From the NCBI RefSeq assembly GCF_018598585.1, contig NZ_JAHESD010000032.1:1-59094 (forward strand): a stretch of DNA of 59,094 nucleotides, given 5' to 3'. The first letter of the stretch is position 1, and every line of letters starts with the position of its first letter. Below are positions 8,563-17,101 of the stretch, in pieces. The notes below the pieces were generated by a model that was not told where the DNA came from, ran no database searches, and saw only the letters and a program-made list of their open reading frames with translations. This stretch comes from Chryseosolibacter indicum (GTDB lineage Bacteria > Bacteroidota > Bacteroidia > Cytophagales > Cyclobacteriaceae). Made by a program: the position numbers and the translations under genes.

Positions 8563-10575
8563 TCATTTGGTAACAGTTAATTTGTCTTCGATCATCCTGT
8601 TATTGTATTGTTGTATAAAAGCCTTCATTTTTACTTCCATACGTTGAACTACATCAGGATATTGTTTGAGAAGGTTATTTGTTATCATTTTGTCCTGCTT
8701 AAAATTATACAGCCCCAGGGATTGCTTCCCGTCGAAAATCAATAAGAAATCCCTTTCAAATAATTGATAAATATTGTCTTTGTAATTGAAAGCAAAAGGT
8801 TCTACCTCCTCGTTAAAAACGTTACGACCATATGCAAAATAAGGCTTATCGTAATGAAGATGACCTAGAACAGAAGGCATAATATCGATTTGTTGGATAA
8901 TCTCTTGCTTCCTGCCCGATAAAGACTGATCGGGAGTAAAGAAAATGACAGGTACAGAAAAGAACCCCCAGGCAGTCCGGTGGTCGTCAAAAATTGCGTT
9001 GCTGGACGTATGGTCTGCTGTGATTACAAATAGTGTATTTTGATACCATGGCATCTTCGATGCTTTTGCAAAGAATTGTTTTAATGAATAATCAGTATAT
9101 TCAATACACTTTGATATGGGAACACGGCCTTCCTTAAATTTATCTTTATAAACATCGGGTATTTTAAAAGGATGATGGGATGACACGGAAAAAAATGAAG
9201 ACATGAATGGCTGTGGAAATTCGTTCAGTTTAGAAGCGTAAAAATCAAGAAACTTATCATCCCAGATTCCCCATAACCCATCAAAGTCGTCATCGTTATC
9301 GTACTCTGTCATTCCGTAGTAAGAATCCACGCCAGCCAGATTCATAAAAGCTTTAAAGCCCATGGAACCATTTGGTGCTCCATGAAAAAAGGAAGTGTGA
9401 TATCCTTTAGTTTTTAGTAAAGAAGCTAAGCTGTTGATCTTGTTGCCGGAGTAAGGTGACAAAAAATATGGAACACCAAGAGAAGGAATACTACTTATAA
9501 CTGAGGGAAGCCCGTCTATTGATTTTCTTCCATTAGCAAATGAATATTCATAGGTAAGACTATGTTCTATTAACGAGTCAAGAAAAGGTGTGTAGCCTTT
9601 GTAGGTACCGTTGTCCTTCTCTTTGTTGAAAGTGCCAAAAAACTCTTTTGAGAAACTCTCAAGAATAAGAACAACTACATTCTTCTTTTCAAATGCTAAT
9701 GAATCTTTAGGGTAATGTACTGGAGAATATATCTTTTCGACTTCCTCTGATGAAAAGAAGTTGACAGGTTGAACTTTAGTTCTTCCTATAGTACGAATAA
9801 TTGTAAAAGGTGTATTTAATACAATGCTTATATCCCTAGGATCACTGACATACTCTCCTGCATTACTTAATGTAATGGGTCGGGTACTATGTCTAAAACC
9901 ACCCCTTATTCCTCCTACGGTAAGAAATGCTATGACTGCTAATAATAACACACTAGAGATATAGAAGACAATTGAATTTTTAGTTTGAGGTCCCCATATT
10001 CTGACGCGGTTATATAACACAACCATAACTACTATCAGCAATAACCAAAATAGAAGCGCGTACCAATAATCAACAAGAAACTGAAAGAAGAGACCTTCTA
10101 AATTTTGCTCGTTTTCAAACTGTTTAACAACATCAGCCGTTGTGCGTCTCAACGTAAATTTGTAATAAATAAAGTCTGATACATTTAATGCAAGGGCAAA
10201 ACCATTGGTAATAAAAAATGTGTATTTCAAAAATTCCTGGTATCCATAATTGAATCTAAATTTAAACGGCAGCACCATCAATACAATGAAAAGCATGTTC
10301 ACGTAAAGTACAGATACTAAGTCAAAACGTAATCCGGCAAGCATCAGTTTTACAAGAGTCAACATGCTCATATCCGGAAAGAAACTTGTATTGTACAGGT
10401 AAAATCCCATGCGACACAAGCTAAAAAGGAGCATAGCCAGAAGCAACCGAAGAAATAAAGCCCAGTAAATATTACCACCAAGCTTCCAATCAAAAGTAAA
10501 TTTCACAAGGCGAAATAATAAAATTAATATAACATAAGCATGTTGAAATTCATGCAATTTCGCACGTTGTAACAA
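8563..10575 (-). CDS. LTA synthase-like sulfatase-superfamily phosphotransferase
   Basis: 670 residues: five to six N-terminal membrane helices (about 12-220), then an alkaline-phosphatase/sulfatase fold in the periplasm (about 297-620). Visible metal and catalytic positions are Glu306 in VVLILESFS, the probable nucleophile Ser352 in ANGRKSIDGLPS (Thr in Gram-positive LtaS), and Asp521-His522 in VITADHTSSN. The substrate-side block SSHHPFKIPD also matches. Gram-positive enzymes polymerise glycerol phosphate; Gram-negative relatives such as OpgB add phosphoglycerol or other phospho-groups to glycans. A phospholipid-derived headgroup transferase is therefore the likely role. Start chosen at the first ATG, 48 bases from the divergent plus-strand gene. 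Confidence 0.85.
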   Translation of the reverse strand: MLQRAKLHEFQHAYVILILLFRLVKFTFDWKLGGNIYWALFLRLLLAMLLFSLCRMGFYLYNTSFFPDMSMLTLVKLMLAGLRFDLVSVLYVNMLFIVLMVLPFKFRFNYGYQEFLKYTFFITNGFALALNVSDFIYYKFTLRRTTADVVKQFENEQNLEGLFFQFLVDYWYALLFWLLLIVVMVVLYNRVRIWGPQTKNSIVFYISSVLLLAVIAFLTVGGIRGGFRHSTRPITLSNAGEYVSDPRDISIVLNTPFTIIRTIGRTKVQPVNFFSSEEVEKIYSPVHYPKDSLAFEKKNVVVLILESFSKEFFGTFNKEKDNGTYKGYTPFLDSLIEHSLTYEYSFANGRKSIDGLPSVISSIPSLGVPYFLSPYSGNKINSLASLLKTKGYHTSFFHGAPNGSMGFKAFMNLAGVDSYYGMTEYDNDDDFDGLWGIWDDKFLDFYASKLNEFPQPFMSSFFSVSSHHPFKIPDVYKDKFKEGRVPISKCIEYTDYSLKQFFAKASKMPWYQNTLFVITADHTSSNAIFDDHRTAWGFFSVPVIFFTPDQSLSGRKQEIIQQIDIMPSVLGHLHYDKPYFAYGRNVFNEEVEPFAFNYKDNIYQLFERDFLLIFDGKQSLGLYNFKQDKMITNNLLKQYPDVVQRMEVKMKAFIQQYNNRMIEDKLTVTK

Positions 10576-10623
10576 TACTATAATGAATCCGGTTTAATTT
10601 GTTATTTTGCTTTAAATATTTTG

Positions 10624-11517
10624 ATGTTTAAGGGTCTATTGATACGTACGCTACTCCTTGCTATTACTTTTCATTTGCTGCATAATGCTTGCGCCCAGAC
10701 TAAGATTGCTTCCTTTGGTATCTATTCAGGTATTACATCTACCTATACATGGGATGAGGGCATTAACGCGGACCCGAGGTATAATACCCGCTATGATATA
10801 AAAACATCGCCTATAGGTTTAACCTACAGCCTGGATTTTAGGAAATACGGATTCATGTTAAGTACAGGCCTATTAAATACGGGACAAAACTTTAATGTTT
10901 TTAGCTCTTCTGGAAGCCAGGCAGGACTAAGAAAAATAAACCTTTTATATGCTCACCTTCCAATTGTTTTTAAATTTCATCTCATTGATCTTTCTGCTTT
11001 AACAACGAGCTTCATAATAGGAATAAGTCCAGCTTATTTAGTAAAAGGAAAAGAAACTATTACCCATAGAGAAACCAGTCTTTATTTTCCTCCTATAGTA
11101 TATAGTATTTTACCTCCCGACTACATAGTTCAAAGTAACGGTGTATTAGCGCCTCAGCAAAACAACTATATAATTGCTGAAAAATCAGATTTTAACTCAC
11201 TGCAATTTTTCGGATTGTTAGGGTTACATTCTGATTGGTATTTTTCTTCTAAATGGAAACTCTCCATAGACGTTACTGCTAATTATGGTGCACTAGATAA
11301 TAGGTCCAGCAGTTATCGTAACGTAGCAAAAACTTATAATGCCATTTACAACTTGCCAGGAACAAGACGAGATATCGTTGGAACTCTCGCAGTAGGAATT
11401 GCGAGACATATAGAACTTGAAGCAAGTGACAAAGCGCGGCCAAATCCAACTAAGAAAAACAATAAAAAACCTTCTCAGAGGAAATATAGGACCTCTAAAC
11501 AAAAGAGACCTGATTGA
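10624..11517 (+). CDS. Outer-membrane beta-barrel protein (PorT-like fold), unknown function
   Basis: 297 residues from ATG 10624 (an in-frame TTG directly precedes it). Signal peptide LLIRTLLLAITFHLLHNACA, cleaved near AQTK. The body has alternating beta strands (FGIYSGITSTYTW, KYGFMLSTGLLNTGQNF, LLYAHLPIVFKF, TSFIIGISPAYLVKG, FGLLGLHSDWYFS), including the YLxIPxxxKF-like strand common in the Bacteroidota outer-membrane barrel domain. The last 35 residues are very basic (KARPNPTKKNNKKPSQRK) and would lie outside the barrel. No specific function is recognised. It is divergent from the LTA-synthase-like gene. Confidence 0.7.
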   Translation: MFKGLLIRTLLLAITFHLLHNACAQTKIASFGIYSGITSTYTWDEGINADPRYNTRYDIKTSPIGLTYSLDFRKYGFMLSTGLLNTGQNFNVFSSSGSQAGLRKINLLYAHLPIVFKFHLIDLSALTTSFIIGISPAYLVKGKETITHRETSLYFPPIVYSILPPDYIVQSNGVLAPQQNNYIIAEKSDFNSLQFFGLLGLHSDWYFSSKWKLSIDVTANYGALDNRSSSYRNVAKTYNAIYNLPGTRRDIVGTLAVGIARHIELEASDKARPNPTKKNNKKPSQRKYRTSKQKRPD

Positions 11518-11721
11518 AGTTACTCATTTTTTATTGAACATTTTTACAAAACTGCTGCAATCGATTGGACCTGTTTAGCAGGCATACAACAGATATGAAC
11601 CTACCTCATTATCGTTAGAAAGTTATACATTTCGACTAGCAAATTGCCGCAACTATTAATGATTTTGTAGCTTTAATGTACAGGAAGATCTATCTTCGCT
11701 CCTGATAAAATTTAAGATCGT

Positions 11722-12045
11722 ATGCTCTTTGATGCTGTAAAAAAACAAATTAAAGATACCAGAGAAGAAATTCTGGGAGAACTTAATTTGAGCCTTCAGA
11801 AAAGAACTGCAATCGGAATCTTTATCAAAGACTCAGGCGATCTTATTACTACTGCTGTCGTAGATATTGAAGAATCCCCAACAGGTGATCATGTTATTAC
11901 CCTTATGAAGCAGGATCTTCATGGCTATCCTGTTGAGCAAAATCCGCTGCACCTAAGCAACATTGAACGTGTGATTCGTTTTAATATTCCTTTCGACGAC
12001 CCTCAGTACGTCATCGAACGTAGAAAAGAAAAATTCAAGGCTTAA
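11722..12045 (+). CDS. Conserved-looking hypothetical protein, 107 aa
   Basis: A soluble 107-residue protein without signal peptide or membrane segment. It begins MLFDAVKKQIKDTREEILGE, continues with TAIGIFIKDSGDLITTAVVD and MKQDLHGYPVEQNPLHLSNI, and ends with basic residues (IERRKEKFKA). The alternation of helix, strand and strand suggests a small alpha/beta fold, and the HLSNIERV segment looks like a compact binding loop. No family is recognised. It is a single gene with gaps of about 200 bases on each side. The ATG at 11722 has no clear ribosome-binding site. Confidence 0.6.
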   Translation: MLFDAVKKQIKDTREEILGELNLSLQKRTAIGIFIKDSGDLITTAVVDIEESPTGDHVITLMKQDLHGYPVEQNPLHLSNIERVIRFNIPFDDPQYVIERRKEKFKA

Positions 12046-12255
12046 TCATCAGGACAAGATCGTAGCAAGATAAGCATGCCTACCAAGCAGTAGCTTATAC
12101 GCCTATTCATGCAGCTTTTTTATTTCGTTCAGTTCTCATAAGTATATCCGGTTTAAGCTTCGATGATATTTTAAAAACCCAGCAACAACAGAAGCCAACT
12201 CGCGGGCATAGTTATTTAAAACATCAAATAAAATGTTCAACCAAAAGCGACAATT

Positions 12256-12630
12256 ATGAAAAAACTAATGTTTGCATTTTGTTTAATGTTTGGTACTGCT
12301 GTTGCAGTTCAGGCACAAGAGACATCTACTCAAGATCAGCCTAGTTCACAATACAAGAGCCAGGATGATAGTAAAAGAGACATGAAGAAAGGCGACAAGT
12401 ACGACGAAAAAGAAGCAATATCAACCACCGAACTCCCTTCTTCTGTTTTGGAGCAACTTGGGAGCCAGGATTATAGCGGATGGACAGTGAACAACGCTTA
12501 TCGTAAAGAAAAAGATGGTCAAACTTTTTATGCAGTTGAACTTTCACAAGGCGGCGAAACTAAAATGGTGAAGTTCGACTCGGAAGGAAAGAAGATTAAA
12601 GAAAAAAAGAAAAAAGATAAGGATTCATAA
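12256..12630 (+). CDS. Exported PepSY-like (DUF2874) small protein
   Basis: 124 residues with a signal peptide (MKKLMFAFCLMFGTAVAVQA, cleaved before QETST). A charged low-complexity linker (residues 25-52, rich in K, D, Q and S) precedes a PepSY-like core: ELPSSVLEQLGSQDYSGWTV, NNAYRKEKDGQTFYAVELSQ and TKMVKFDSEGKKIKE. The pattern LPxxVxxxL, GWxxxxAY, YxVEL and FDxxGK matches the periplasmic PepSY-like family, whose molecular role is unclear. The lysine tail KKKKDKDS is unusual. An intrinsic terminator follows. Confidence 0.7.
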   Translation: MKKLMFAFCLMFGTAVAVQAQETSTQDQPSSQYKSQDDSKRDMKKGDKYDEKEAISTTELPSSVLEQLGSQDYSGWTVNNAYRKEKDGQTFYAVELSQGGETKMVKFDSEGKKIKEKKKKDKDS

Positions 12631-12646
12631 CGGCTTTAAATTATGG

Positions 12647-12676
12647 AGAGGTTGCTGGAGCAGCCTCTTTTTTTTT
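12647..12676 (+). terminator. Intrinsic terminator after the PepSY-like gene
   Basis: Stem AGAGGTTGCT (12647-12656) pairs with AGCAGCCTCT (12659-12668) with one G-U pair and a two-base gap, so the true loop is a few bases larger. It is followed by nine T residues. It lies 17 bases after the stop of the PepSY-like gene. Confidence 0.85.
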
Positions 12677-12709
12677 AAATAAGCATATTTCTTATGCGAA
12701 ACAGGAAAG

Positions 12710-13453
12710 ATGATTAGAAGAGCATTTATACTTTTAATTCTTGCAGCGTTAATTACTGCTTTTATTCAAAGTCAAAACAATGACATTATATATTACGCAT
12801 CTTTGAACCATGCGATTCATGAGGGGCAATTTGACGGGGTGATTACTGTTAACAAGCTTAAAACTTTGGGAGATTTTGGGTTGGGAAGTGAAGAAAAACT
12901 CGCCGGGGAATTAATAATTCTTAACAACGAGTTCTACAGTATTCCTTCTGATAGTAACGCCAGAAAGATGAAAAGCAATGATAAACTTACTTTTGCTTCA
13001 GTTAAAAAATTTAAACCTGATACTACCTTAAAGATTACTAATATCACTGATATCAAGAGTCTTCATGCTTTGCTTAGCAGGATTATTCACACAAATTCCT
13101 TTTCCGCCATTCAAATTCATGCAAAGTTTAAAACAGTTGATTTCAGAAGCTTTGTTAAGCAAGAAAAACCGTATAAACCTGTAGATGAAGTTCAGGAAAT
13201 CAAATTTAAACGCGCAGACATAGAAGGAACGGTAGTAGGCTTCTACACACCTAAATCGGCAGAAGTATTAAACAGTCCGAATTACCATTTTCATTTCATT
13301 GATAAAGACAAAAAAACAGGTGGCCACATACTTGATTGCAGTATAGTTGAGGGCCGAATAGAAGTTGATGTTGCACAAGAGCTACATATAATCTTACCGC
13401 AGCAGGAAAACGTTGAACATATTAATCTTAACAAACCATTGCAGCCGAAATAA
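12710..13453 (+). CDS. budA: Alpha-acetolactate decarboxylase, exported or membrane-anchored
   Basis: 247 residues matching acetolactate decarboxylase, which converts 2-acetolactate to acetoin. Landmarks are TLGDFGLGS (52-60), the GELIILNNEFY strand (66-76) with its conserved Glu67, VDFRSFVKQEKPYKPVDE (143-160) with the catalytic Arg, and the zinc site YHFHFIDKDKKTGGH with ligands His193, His195 and His206. An N-terminal hydrophobic segment (FILLILAALITAFI) reads as a signal peptide or anchor, so the enzyme probably acts in the periplasm. Neither acetolactate synthase nor butanediol dehydrogenase is nearby. Length (about 240-260 aa) is normal. The gene symbol rests on motif matching. Confidence 0.85.
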   Translation: MIRRAFILLILAALITAFIQSQNNDIIYYASLNHAIHEGQFDGVITVNKLKTLGDFGLGSEEKLAGELIILNNEFYSIPSDSNARKMKSNDKLTFASVKKFKPDTTLKITNITDIKSLHALLSRIIHTNSFSAIQIHAKFKTVDFRSFVKQEKPYKPVDEVQEIKFKRADIEGTVVGFYTPKSAEVLNSPNYHFHFIDKDKKTGGHILDCSIVEGRIEVDVAQELHIILPQQENVEHINLNKPLQPK

Positions 13454-13560
13454 ATCTTTTGTGTGTAAATAACACAATAGGTAAGATTAATCCATGAATA
13501 GGGCATAATTTCCTTTCCTAATGCTTAGTTTTACAAACTTAAGCTTTGCTATTTCATGAA

Positions 13561-14163
13561 ATGAATGCTACGTGTAAAACCAAAGACAAAGTAATAAGAG
13601 AAGAAATTATAAGTGCAGCCAGAAGCCAATTTCAGCAGTTTGGTTTGTTTAAAACCACAATGGAAGACATTGCGAAGGCTGTAGGCAAGGGAAAGAGTTC
13701 TCTTTATTATTATTTCAAAAGTAAAGAGGAAATCTTTAAAGCTATGATCAGGGAGGAAATGGAGGAAGTCTTTGATTTGGTTAAATACGCAGTACAAAGG
13801 GCTAATACAGCTGAAGAAAAGTTACGCGCCTTTAGCAGTACTAAAATACAGGCACTCCATCAAAAAGCATCGCTTTATGGGATTGTTTTCGGAGAGATAT
13901 CAGACAACCCTTTGCTCGTTAAGTCTCTTAAAAAGGATTATGAGAATAAAGAGCTTTCGCTATTAAAAGACATCTTATCTTTTGGCATCAACAATAAAGA
14001 ATTCAAAAATGTTACCAATGATGAATTAGAACACCTTAGTTATATCATGTTAAGTTCTATTCGTGGTATTGAAAAAGGAGTATTGGAAGAATGTCCGATA
14101 AAGAGAATTAGTGACAGGCTCGATTTTGCACAAAAATTACTATGTCATGGTATAAAGCTATAA
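13561..14163 (+). CDS. TetR/AcrR family transcriptional regulator
   Basis: 200 residues. The N-terminal helix-turn-helix runs from about residue 10 to 55: IISAARSQFQQFGLFKTTME, DIAKAVGKGKSSLYYYFKSK and EEIFKAMIREEM, which is the TetR consensus. The C-terminal ligand domain is helical and of no recognised subfamily. ATG 13561 is preferred over the TTG at 13546. No drug-efflux gene is adjacent; the acetolactate decarboxylase lies upstream in the same direction and the lipid locus is convergent, so the regulated gene is not evident. Possible self-regulation cannot be read from the 107-base upstream gap. Confidence 0.85.
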   Translation: MNATCKTKDKVIREEIISAARSQFQQFGLFKTTMEDIAKAVGKGKSSLYYYFKSKEEIFKAMIREEMEEVFDLVKYAVQRANTAEEKLRAFSSTKIQALHQKASLYGIVFGEISDNPLLVKSLKKDYENKELSLLKDILSFGINNKEFKNVTNDELEHLSYIMLSSIRGIEKGVLEECPIKRISDRLDFAQKLLCHGIKL

Positions 14164-14218
14164 TCCGCTAGTTTTTTTATACCCGATTCTATTTCACCAC
14201 TAATAGTTCTTCTTCAAG

Positions 14219-15220
14219 TTAAGAAATAGACTTTGCGTAATAACTAATAAAGTTTCTGAACTCACCATTCCTTTTAACGAGCGTTAAAAAACTCAAAATT
14301 CCTACTAGCGCTATCACCACTCCTGCTAACACATCCAATATGTAATGATGGCTTGTGTATACAGCGGCAAACCAAATCCCAATTGAAACAGTAATAAAAA
14401 TTATATTCACCCAGCCTAACTTGTTTTTAATTCCGTAAAAGGTAACAATAAGGGGATATGAAGAATGTAGTGAAGGCATTGCTGCAAAAACATTAGAACT
14501 TTTGGCATACAAAGCCTGGAATATTTGAACATCAAAAAAGGCATCAAATCTAATTAGCCCAGCTGTGTTTCCAGGTGTATGAGCGTAAAAGTCAACGCCA
14601 TGTAGTTGAATATACCAAGGTGGCGCTGCAGGATATAAATAATAAACAATAAAACCTAAAATGTTTACAAACAGGAAAGTCAATGAGAACTTTATAAACT
14701 CACTCCGGTTTTTAAAATAAAGGAAGGCCGCAAATGCAAGGGGTACAGGTACCCAGCAAAGATAAAATAAGCCACACATGATATCGACCCATGTAGAATT
14801 GTTCGCAAGAAAATATTCATTTGGAGTCACTAGCTTCCCCTCATACATAATGCCAAACCAACGGAGCTCCATATCATATAAACTCTTAATGTGTACATCA
14901 TTAAAAGCATAATTGGGGAACGCCTTCATGTAATCGAAGATGATCCAGTAGACAATAAAAATTGAAAATCCGATGATGAACTTTCTGGTTCCGGTAGAAG
15001 CAAGATATAAAGCACTAAAAATCGTAACTAAAAAAAGCTGATCGGTTTTAAAACCGATCAGTAAAAATGATAATAGAAGGTACCCCCCTGAAATAAGAGC
15101 TGCTACGACAAATTCACGCCAAGTTGTTCTTGATCCTGCTAAAGAAGTTGCAGGATAATTCAAATTATTTTTCAAAGTCAGATTTAAAAATAGTATCCCA
15201 AAGTGAAGAACTAACCCCAT
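14219..15220 (-). CDS. PAP2 superfamily membrane protein, candidate inositol-phosphorylceramide synthase
   Basis: 333 residues with at least six membrane helices. PAP2 motifs are YLYPAAPPW (194-202), AMPSLHSSYP (247-256, catalytic His252) and YTSHHYILDVLAG (288-300, His291/292 and Asp296). This motif style is that of the AUR1/IPC-synthase branch, which moves phosphoinositol from phosphatidylinositol to ceramide. A PAP2 protein with that role is part of the characterised Bacteroides thetaiotaomicron inositol-lipid cluster, and here it ends a locus with SPT, Ino1 and a PIP-synthase-like gene. The ATG at 15220 overlaps the hydroxylase gene by 56 bases; later TTG starts exist, so the true start is uncertain. 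Activity is inferred from motif and context. Confidence 0.8.
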   Translation of the reverse strand: MGLVLHFGILFLNLTLKNNLNYPATSLAGSRTTWREFVVAALISGGYLLLSFLLIGFKTDQLFLVTIFSALYLASTGTRKFIIGFSIFIVYWIIFDYMKAFPNYAFNDVHIKSLYDMELRWFGIMYEGKLVTPNEYFLANNSTWVDIMCGLFYLCWVPVPLAFAAFLYFKNRSEFIKFSLTFLFVNILGFIVYYLYPAAPPWYIQLHGVDFYAHTPGNTAGLIRFDAFFDVQIFQALYAKSSNVFAAMPSLHSSYPLIVTFYGIKNKLGWVNIIFITVSIGIWFAAVYTSHHYILDVLAGVVIALVGILSFLTLVKRNGEFRNFISYYAKSIS

Positions 15221-15782
15221 ATCCTTTGGTAGGGTCCGTGTAGTGGTGAAGCATGTGATGTTGTTTCAGCTTTCTCCAGAAAGCATTCTTCATGTTTATA
15301 TGATGAAGCGCATAGTGTGAAATATCATAGAACAGATAGCCTGCCATAAAAGCTGCAAAAAATGCAGGAACCACAGTTGCGGGTAATACTGCATTGAAGA
15401 GCAAGTAAAAACCCGTTGCTAAAGGAATACTTACCGAAGGAGGCATGACAAGTCGTAGCCGATCATTGGGATAGTCGTGATGAACACCATGAAAAATAAA
15501 ATGTAATCTCCTGCCCCATTTGGATTGGGGCTCGAAATGAAATACAAACCGATGTAGCACATATTCCGTAAACGTCCAGAATAACAGGCCGCCTGCCAGA
15601 CTTAACAGCAATTCCACTATACTGTTTTCCTGTACAGCAATAGCTCTGTAAATAAAGTAAGCGATAACAGGAACGTAAATAAAAATAGGAACGGAAAAGT
15701 GTACTTTAGATAAACTCTCTAGTAAACCGCTTTTAAACATACGTGTCGATTCCTGACTATTCGATACAAAATTCTTCTTCAT
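15165..15782 (-). CDS. Fatty-acid (ceramide) 2-hydroxylase, sterol-desaturase superfamily
   Basis: 205 residues with four hydrophobic segments and the full histidine set of the di-iron hydroxylase fold: His77 and His82 in EYVLHRFVFH, His94 and His98 (LHFIFHG), His101-His102 (VHHDYPNDRLRLVMPP), His156, His160-161 (SHYALHH), and His175, 176, 179 and 180 (KQHHMLHH). The HHDYPNDRLRLVMPP block is characteristic of the Scs7/FA2H group, which 2-hydroxylates the N-acyl chain of ceramides. Its place between the DUF4833 and PAP2 genes fits sphingolipid modification. Oxygen dependence follows from the family. The cytochrome b5 domain of yeast Scs7 is absent. Confidence 0.88.
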   Translation of the reverse strand: MKKNFVSNSQESTRMFKSGLLESLSKVHFSVPIFIYVPVIAYFIYRAIAVQENSIVELLLSLAGGLLFWTFTEYVLHRFVFHFEPQSKWGRRLHFIFHGVHHDYPNDRLRLVMPPSVSIPLATGFYLLFNAVLPATVVPAFFAAFMAGYLFYDISHYALHHINMKNAFWRKLKQHHMLHHYTDPTKGYGVSSSLWDTIFKSDFEK

Positions 15783-15793
15783 ATACTGCAGAT

Positions 15794-16342
15794 TTACGGT
15801 TTAAATAATTGAATAACTTCCTTACCAGTAACAGGATCAACTCCTTTTACTTCAGCACATACTACATTTGGTAACCAAAAACTTCCTCCCTCAATTTGTA
15901 AGAAAACTCGTTTCACCTCTACTGCTTTTCCATCCAATGCCACCTGTATATGATAACGATTGTCACGAGCAGATTTCTCTATATAAAAAGGCAACTTCTT
16001 ATATGACACAAAACGCAATTCATACTTGTTATCGCTTATTTTCTTTGTCTTAAGACCATAAGCGTAATGTCTTTGTATATACGACAATTCTTCTTTCTGC
16101 CCCTTCTCTCCATATCGAATCCAATAAACATGTACAGGCTCATCCGAATCAATCTTACCATTTTCTATATTCAAATCATACATAATGGTATTATGATTGG
16201 GAGTTCGCTGCATATAAAACAGCGTCTGTTCGTCCACCGGGGGTATAGGAAATGTATTTTGATCCTTACATACACAGGGCTGCGAACTTCCTGCTGTAGG
16301 GTTTGAAAAGATCAGAAGCAAAATTGAGAACAAAAAATACAT
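15794..16342 (-). CDS. DUF4833 family exported protein
   Basis: 182 residues with a signal peptide (MYFLFSILLLIFSNPTAGSS) ahead of QPCVCKDQNTFPIPPVDEQT. The body is beta-rich: TLFYMQRTPNHNTIMYDLNI, EPVHVYWIRYGEKGQKEELS, YIQRHYAYGLKTKKI and YELRFVSYKKLPFYIEK. This is the DUF4833 pattern. No enzyme motif is visible, and a periplasmic soluble domain that binds or senses lipid is only a guess. It starts 2 bases after the CDP-alcohol phosphatidyltransferase stop and ends 11 bases before the hydroxylase start, so it is clearly in the lipid operon. Confidence 0.8.
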   Translation of the reverse strand: MYFLFSILLLIFSNPTAGSSQPCVCKDQNTFPIPPVDEQTLFYMQRTPNHNTIMYDLNIENGKIDSDEPVHVYWIRYGEKGQKEELSYIQRHYAYGLKTKKISDNKYELRFVSYKKLPFYIEKSARDNRYHIQVALDGKAVEVKRVFLQIEGGSFWLPNVVCAEVKGVDPVTGKEVIQLFKP

Positions 16343-16344
16343 TA

Positions 16345-17097
16345 CTACTTACCGTATTTAATTTCCATAGAACGCTTAACGTCACGGATTCTTTGAATTG
16401 CTGTCATGTTGGTTAAAAATGCCATGACCGTTAGCGGAACAGTAAAGACTGATATTGTTTCAAAAACCTGAAAAGGAATGCCAGGGATATAAATTTTAAA
16501 ATCTCCACCGATATAATAAGACGTTATACCGCAAGCAATAGCCGATACTGCTACTGTAACAACACGTTCAGGCCGCTGCATCAATCCGTCTTTACATTCT
16601 ACTCCCAGGCCTTCTGCCCGTGCACGGATATAACTAACCATCATAGATCCAATAAGCGCTATAAAAGCAAATAAAGAGCTAAGGAAGTAATGATGACCAA
16701 TAAGGTAATAACATATACCTAAAAACATAATCAGCTCGCTATAACGGTCAAGTACCGAATCATATAAAGCACCGAACTTTGAACTCATATTTCCAAGACG
16801 AGCGACCTGTCCGTCCAGCATATCGAATAACCCTGCGAATAAGATGAGAGCACCAGCCCAGCCGACATAAGATAAGTCACCGCGGTTACCCTCTTCAGCA
16901 CCGGCTACAAAAATGGCTGCTACTCCAATATTCAGAAGCAATCCAGTGGTTGTAACAGCGTTGGGAGTAAAGCCAATGCGTATTAGTAATTTTACAAAGG
17001 GATCAATCACCTTGTAAATTAGAAGTTGTAAGACAACTCGCAATTCTTTTTTCTTAGGTGGTGTGTGATTCAAGGTATCGTTAACTACGGTACTCAT
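16345..17097 (-). CDS. CDP-alcohol phosphatidyltransferase, candidate phosphatidylinositol-phosphate synthase
   Basis: 250 residues from ATG 17097, with about six membrane helices. The CDP-alcohol phosphatidyltransferase signature is complete: D92-x-x-D95-G96, A99-R100, G109, D113 and D117 (within DMLDGQVARLGN and KFGALYDSVLDRYSE). The substrate pair is not fixed by the motif, but the inositol-phosphate synthase in the same operon and the analogous B. thetaiotaomicron cluster favour CDP-diacylglycerol plus inositol 3-phosphate giving phosphatidylinositol phosphate. An upstream in-frame extension to 17223 overlaps the DUF5686 gene and is not conserved in style, so it was rejected. Confidence 0.85.
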   Translation of the reverse strand: MSTVVNDTLNHTPPKKKELRVVLQLLIYKVIDPFVKLLIRIGFTPNAVTTTGLLLNIGVAAIFVAGAEEGNRGDLSYVGWAGALILFAGLFDMLDGQVARLGNMSSKFGALYDSVLDRYSELIMFLGICYYLIGHHYFLSSLFAFIALIGSMMVSYIRARAEGLGVECKDGLMQRPERVVTVAVSAIACGITSYYIGGDFKIYIPGIPFQVFETISVFTVPLTVMAFLTNMTAIQRIRDVKRSMEIKYGK

Positions 17098-17101
17098 TTT
17101 T

